DNA from: Pseudomonadota bacterium
Lineage (GTDB): Bacteria; Pseudomonadota; Alphaproteobacteria; Acetobacterales; Acetobacteraceae
Assembly: GCA_021819535.1 (NCBI GenBank)
Contig: JAKAQU010000019.1
Location: 1-15,707 of the forward strand
Length of the DNA: 15,707 nt
Direction: 5' to 3'
In this document: positions 14,563-15,707 of the stretch, in pieces
Numbering within the stretch: position 1 is the stretch's first letter
How the letters are laid out: each line of letters starts with the position of its first letter
Translations under genes and position numbers: made by a program
The notes under the pieces: generated by a model
What the model saw: the letters and a program-made list of their open reading frames with translations, nothing else
What the model was told of the DNA's origin: nothing
The model's database searches: none

Positions 14563-14623
14563 ACCCTAATACCAGTCGCCATTGCCCCATCCTTCATCGG
14601 CCAATGGCGACTGGTATTAGGGT
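14563..14623. repeat. Perfect 22-bp inverted repeat overlapping the DUF192 3' end
   Basis: Arms at 14563-14584 and 14602-14623 are exact reverse complements (core ACCAGTCGCCATTG / CAATGGCGACTGGT), separated by 17 bases. The right arm contains the last codons and the TAA stop (14617-14619) of the DUF192 gene. A perfect stem of this length with A/T-containing ends (CCCTAATA) is longer than a usual terminator stem. It resembles a small mobile palindrome (REP/MITE-like) that has settled at a gene end and may now also act as a terminator. No second copy is present in the window. Confidence 0.75.
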
Positions 14624-15123
14624 TTGGCCGGGAAAATCGCCCCCTCGATGCGATCGCCGACCCGGATATCGTCCTTCTCGGTGATCCCGCCGGCAAGTTC
14701 GAGGGTTGCCCGCACCGGGCCGTGGCTCGCGACCACCGCGAGGCTTTTCGGCACCGTGTTCTCGGCGATGGTGCGGATCGAGCCATCGGCGCTGATGAAC
14801 ACCATGTCGAGCGGCACCAGGGTATTGCGCATCCACATCTGGCTCTCGCGCGGCACGCCCCAATCGAACAACATCCCCTCGTCATCGCCGACATGGGTGC
14901 GGAACATCAGGCCGATGGTCTGCTGATCGGGCGTTTTGGCCATTTCCACATTGAACACATGCCGTTTGCCGTCATGGGTGATGATGGTCAGCGTCTCCCG
15001 CGGCAATAAGGGTTGGGCATGGGTGATGTTCGGCTCCTCGGCGCGCACGCCGAGCGCGAGGGCGGCCAGCGCGACGAGGGCGAGGGGAAGAGCGAAGGCG
15101 GGGATGGCGCGGCGAGCGGACAT
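14617..15123 (-). CDS. Secreted DUF192 family protein
   Basis: From the ATG at 15123 the product is 168 residues: a signal peptide (1-28, cleavage after VRA) and then a DUF192 domain. Family landmarks are FNVEMAKTPDQQTIGLMFR (58-75), GMLFDWG (83-89), MWMRNTLVPLDMVFISADG (97-114) and VLELA/RVGDRI-like ends (LELAGGI and IRVGDRIEG). The frame is open another 38 residues upstream, but AAGGAG six bases before 15123 and the signal peptide fix this start. The family is small and exported; its biochemical role is unknown. The last residues (FPAKP) and the stop are encoded by one arm of the inverted repeat, so the C-terminus may have been rewritten by that element. It lies 31 bases after the deacetylase-like gene and is probably co-transcribed with it. 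Confidence 0.86.
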   Translation of the reverse strand: MSARRAIPAFALPLALVALAALALGVRAEEPNITHAQPLLPRETLTIITHDGKRHVFNVEMAKTPDQQTIGLMFRTHVGDDEGMLFDWGVPRESQMWMRNTLVPLDMVFISADGSIRTIAENTVPKSLAVVASHGPVRATLELAGGITEKDDIRVGDRIEGAIFPAKP

Positions 15124-15154
15124 CTTGGTCTCCTTGAGTGGGCGGCGCGATCCC

Positions 15155-15707
15155 CTACCACGCCGGGATGGGGCCTTCCAGGGTTTGGGCGGCGAGTGCC
15201 CGAATTTCCGGGCGAATGGGCCCCTCGCGCGGGGCATCGCGCAACATCGTGATCCAGTGCTCGGGCGGGTTGCGCCCGGCGGCGCGACGATAGGTGAGGC
15301 CGCGCAGCACCGCCGCCGCCGCCTCGGGCAGGCGCTCCGGGATCGGCACTCCGGCCAGGCTCGCCCAGACCCCGGCCCAGAGCCGGCCGACGCTGTAAGG
15401 ATTATAGCCGCCGCCGCCGAGCACGATGAGCCTTGGCGCGAGATCGCGGAGCCGTTCGATCAGCCACCAATAAGGGTTGTTGGAGAGCGCGAGGCGGGCC
15501 AGCGGATCTTCCTCGAGCCCATCGGCGCCGCATTGCAGCATGATCGCCTGCGGGCGGAGTGCGGCGATCAGCGGCAGGATCGCGGCCTCGAAAAGAAAGC
15601 GGAATTCGCTATCATTGAATCCCGCCGGCACCGGAAGGTTGCGCGCGGCCCCGCCGGCGCGGTCATGCGCCGCCCCGGTGAAGGGCCAGCGCCCCGCCTC
15701 GTGGAGG
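15155..15707 (-). CDS. Histone-deacetylase/AcuC-like deacetylase, C-terminal part (5' end outside window)
   Basis: The frame is open to the right edge (last full codon ends at 15706), giving 183 residues of the C-terminal half. Visible landmarks of the arginase/deacetylase fold are LHEAGRWPFTGAAHD, then NLPVPAGFNDSEF, LQCGADGLEEDPLARLALSN with the Asp that helps bind zinc, and VLGGGGYNPYSVGRLWAGV, where the Tyr in GGGGYN is the usual catalytic residue. The metal-binding His-containing N-terminal half is outside the window. Bacterial members include acetoin-utilization AcuC and acetylpolyamine amidohydrolases; the GADGL...DPLARLxLS pattern fits the AcuC-like group best. Substrate is not established here. 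DUF192 follows after 31 bases on the same strand. Confidence 0.85.
   Translation of the reverse strand, partial: LHEAGRWPFTGAAHDRAGGAARNLPVPAGFNDSEFRFLFEAAILPLIAALRPQAIMLQCGADGLEEDPLARLALSNNPYWWLIERLRDLAPRLIVLGGGGYNPYSVGRLWAGVWASLAGVPIPERLPEAAAAVLRGLTYRRAAGRNPPEHWITMLRDAPREGPIRPEIRALAAQTLEGPIPAW

Overview
The window is GC-rich, gene-dense DNA, most likely from an alphaproteobacterium. An Acetobacteraceae/Rhodospirillales-type host is my best guess, from overall composition and family resemblance; no rRNA or other marker gene is present to confirm it. Two blocks meet tail-to-tail at about 9754-9786. The left block (1-9753, all on the + strand) is the late end of a tailed prophage or phage remnant. 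The right block (9787-15707, all on the - strand) is ordinary chromosome.

The phage block reads as host recognition followed by host exit. It opens with the 3' end of a glycine-rich tail protein. Next come a small beta-rich protein resembling fibre-tail adaptors and two very large beta-helix tail spikes/fibres (850 and 1066 aa). The two spikes share the same kind of N-terminal anchor but have different bodies. A compact run of overlapping small genes follows: a possible 15-codon micro-ORF, a membrane-anchored coiled-coil protein, a two-helix holin-like protein, a lipoprotein, a GH108-type endolysin, a class-3 lipase with a complete Ser-Asp-His set, and a papain-like-fold protein. Most starts overlap the preceding stop or follow a short gap with a Shine-Dalgarno, so the run is probably co-transcribed. 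No integrase, repressor, capsid, portal or terminase gene and no att site is visible, so the other end of the element lies upstream of the window.

The chromosomal block carries a branched-chain amino-acid-type (HAAT/Liv) ABC importer in the order livK-livH-livM-livGF. Its two ATPases are fused into one 488-aa protein. A perfect 9-bp hairpin lies between the binding-protein gene and the permease genes. Upstream of livK on the same strand are a 3'-terminal acetoin-utilization/histone-deacetylase-like gene (cut by the window edge) and a secreted DUF192 protein. The spacer between DUF192 and livK holds two palindromic elements. One is a perfect 22-bp inverted repeat that contains the DUF192 stop codon.

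No CRISPR array, tRNA, rRNA or insertion sequence was recognised. No intergenic stretch exceeds 300 bases; the longest is about 200 bases (14414-14616). Points most worth a second look are the paired paralogous spikes on one adaptor, the repeated module inserted into a beta-helix, the lipase and papain-like genes in the lysis end, the coupled micro-ORF, the fused LivGF ATPase and the 22-bp inverted repeat.
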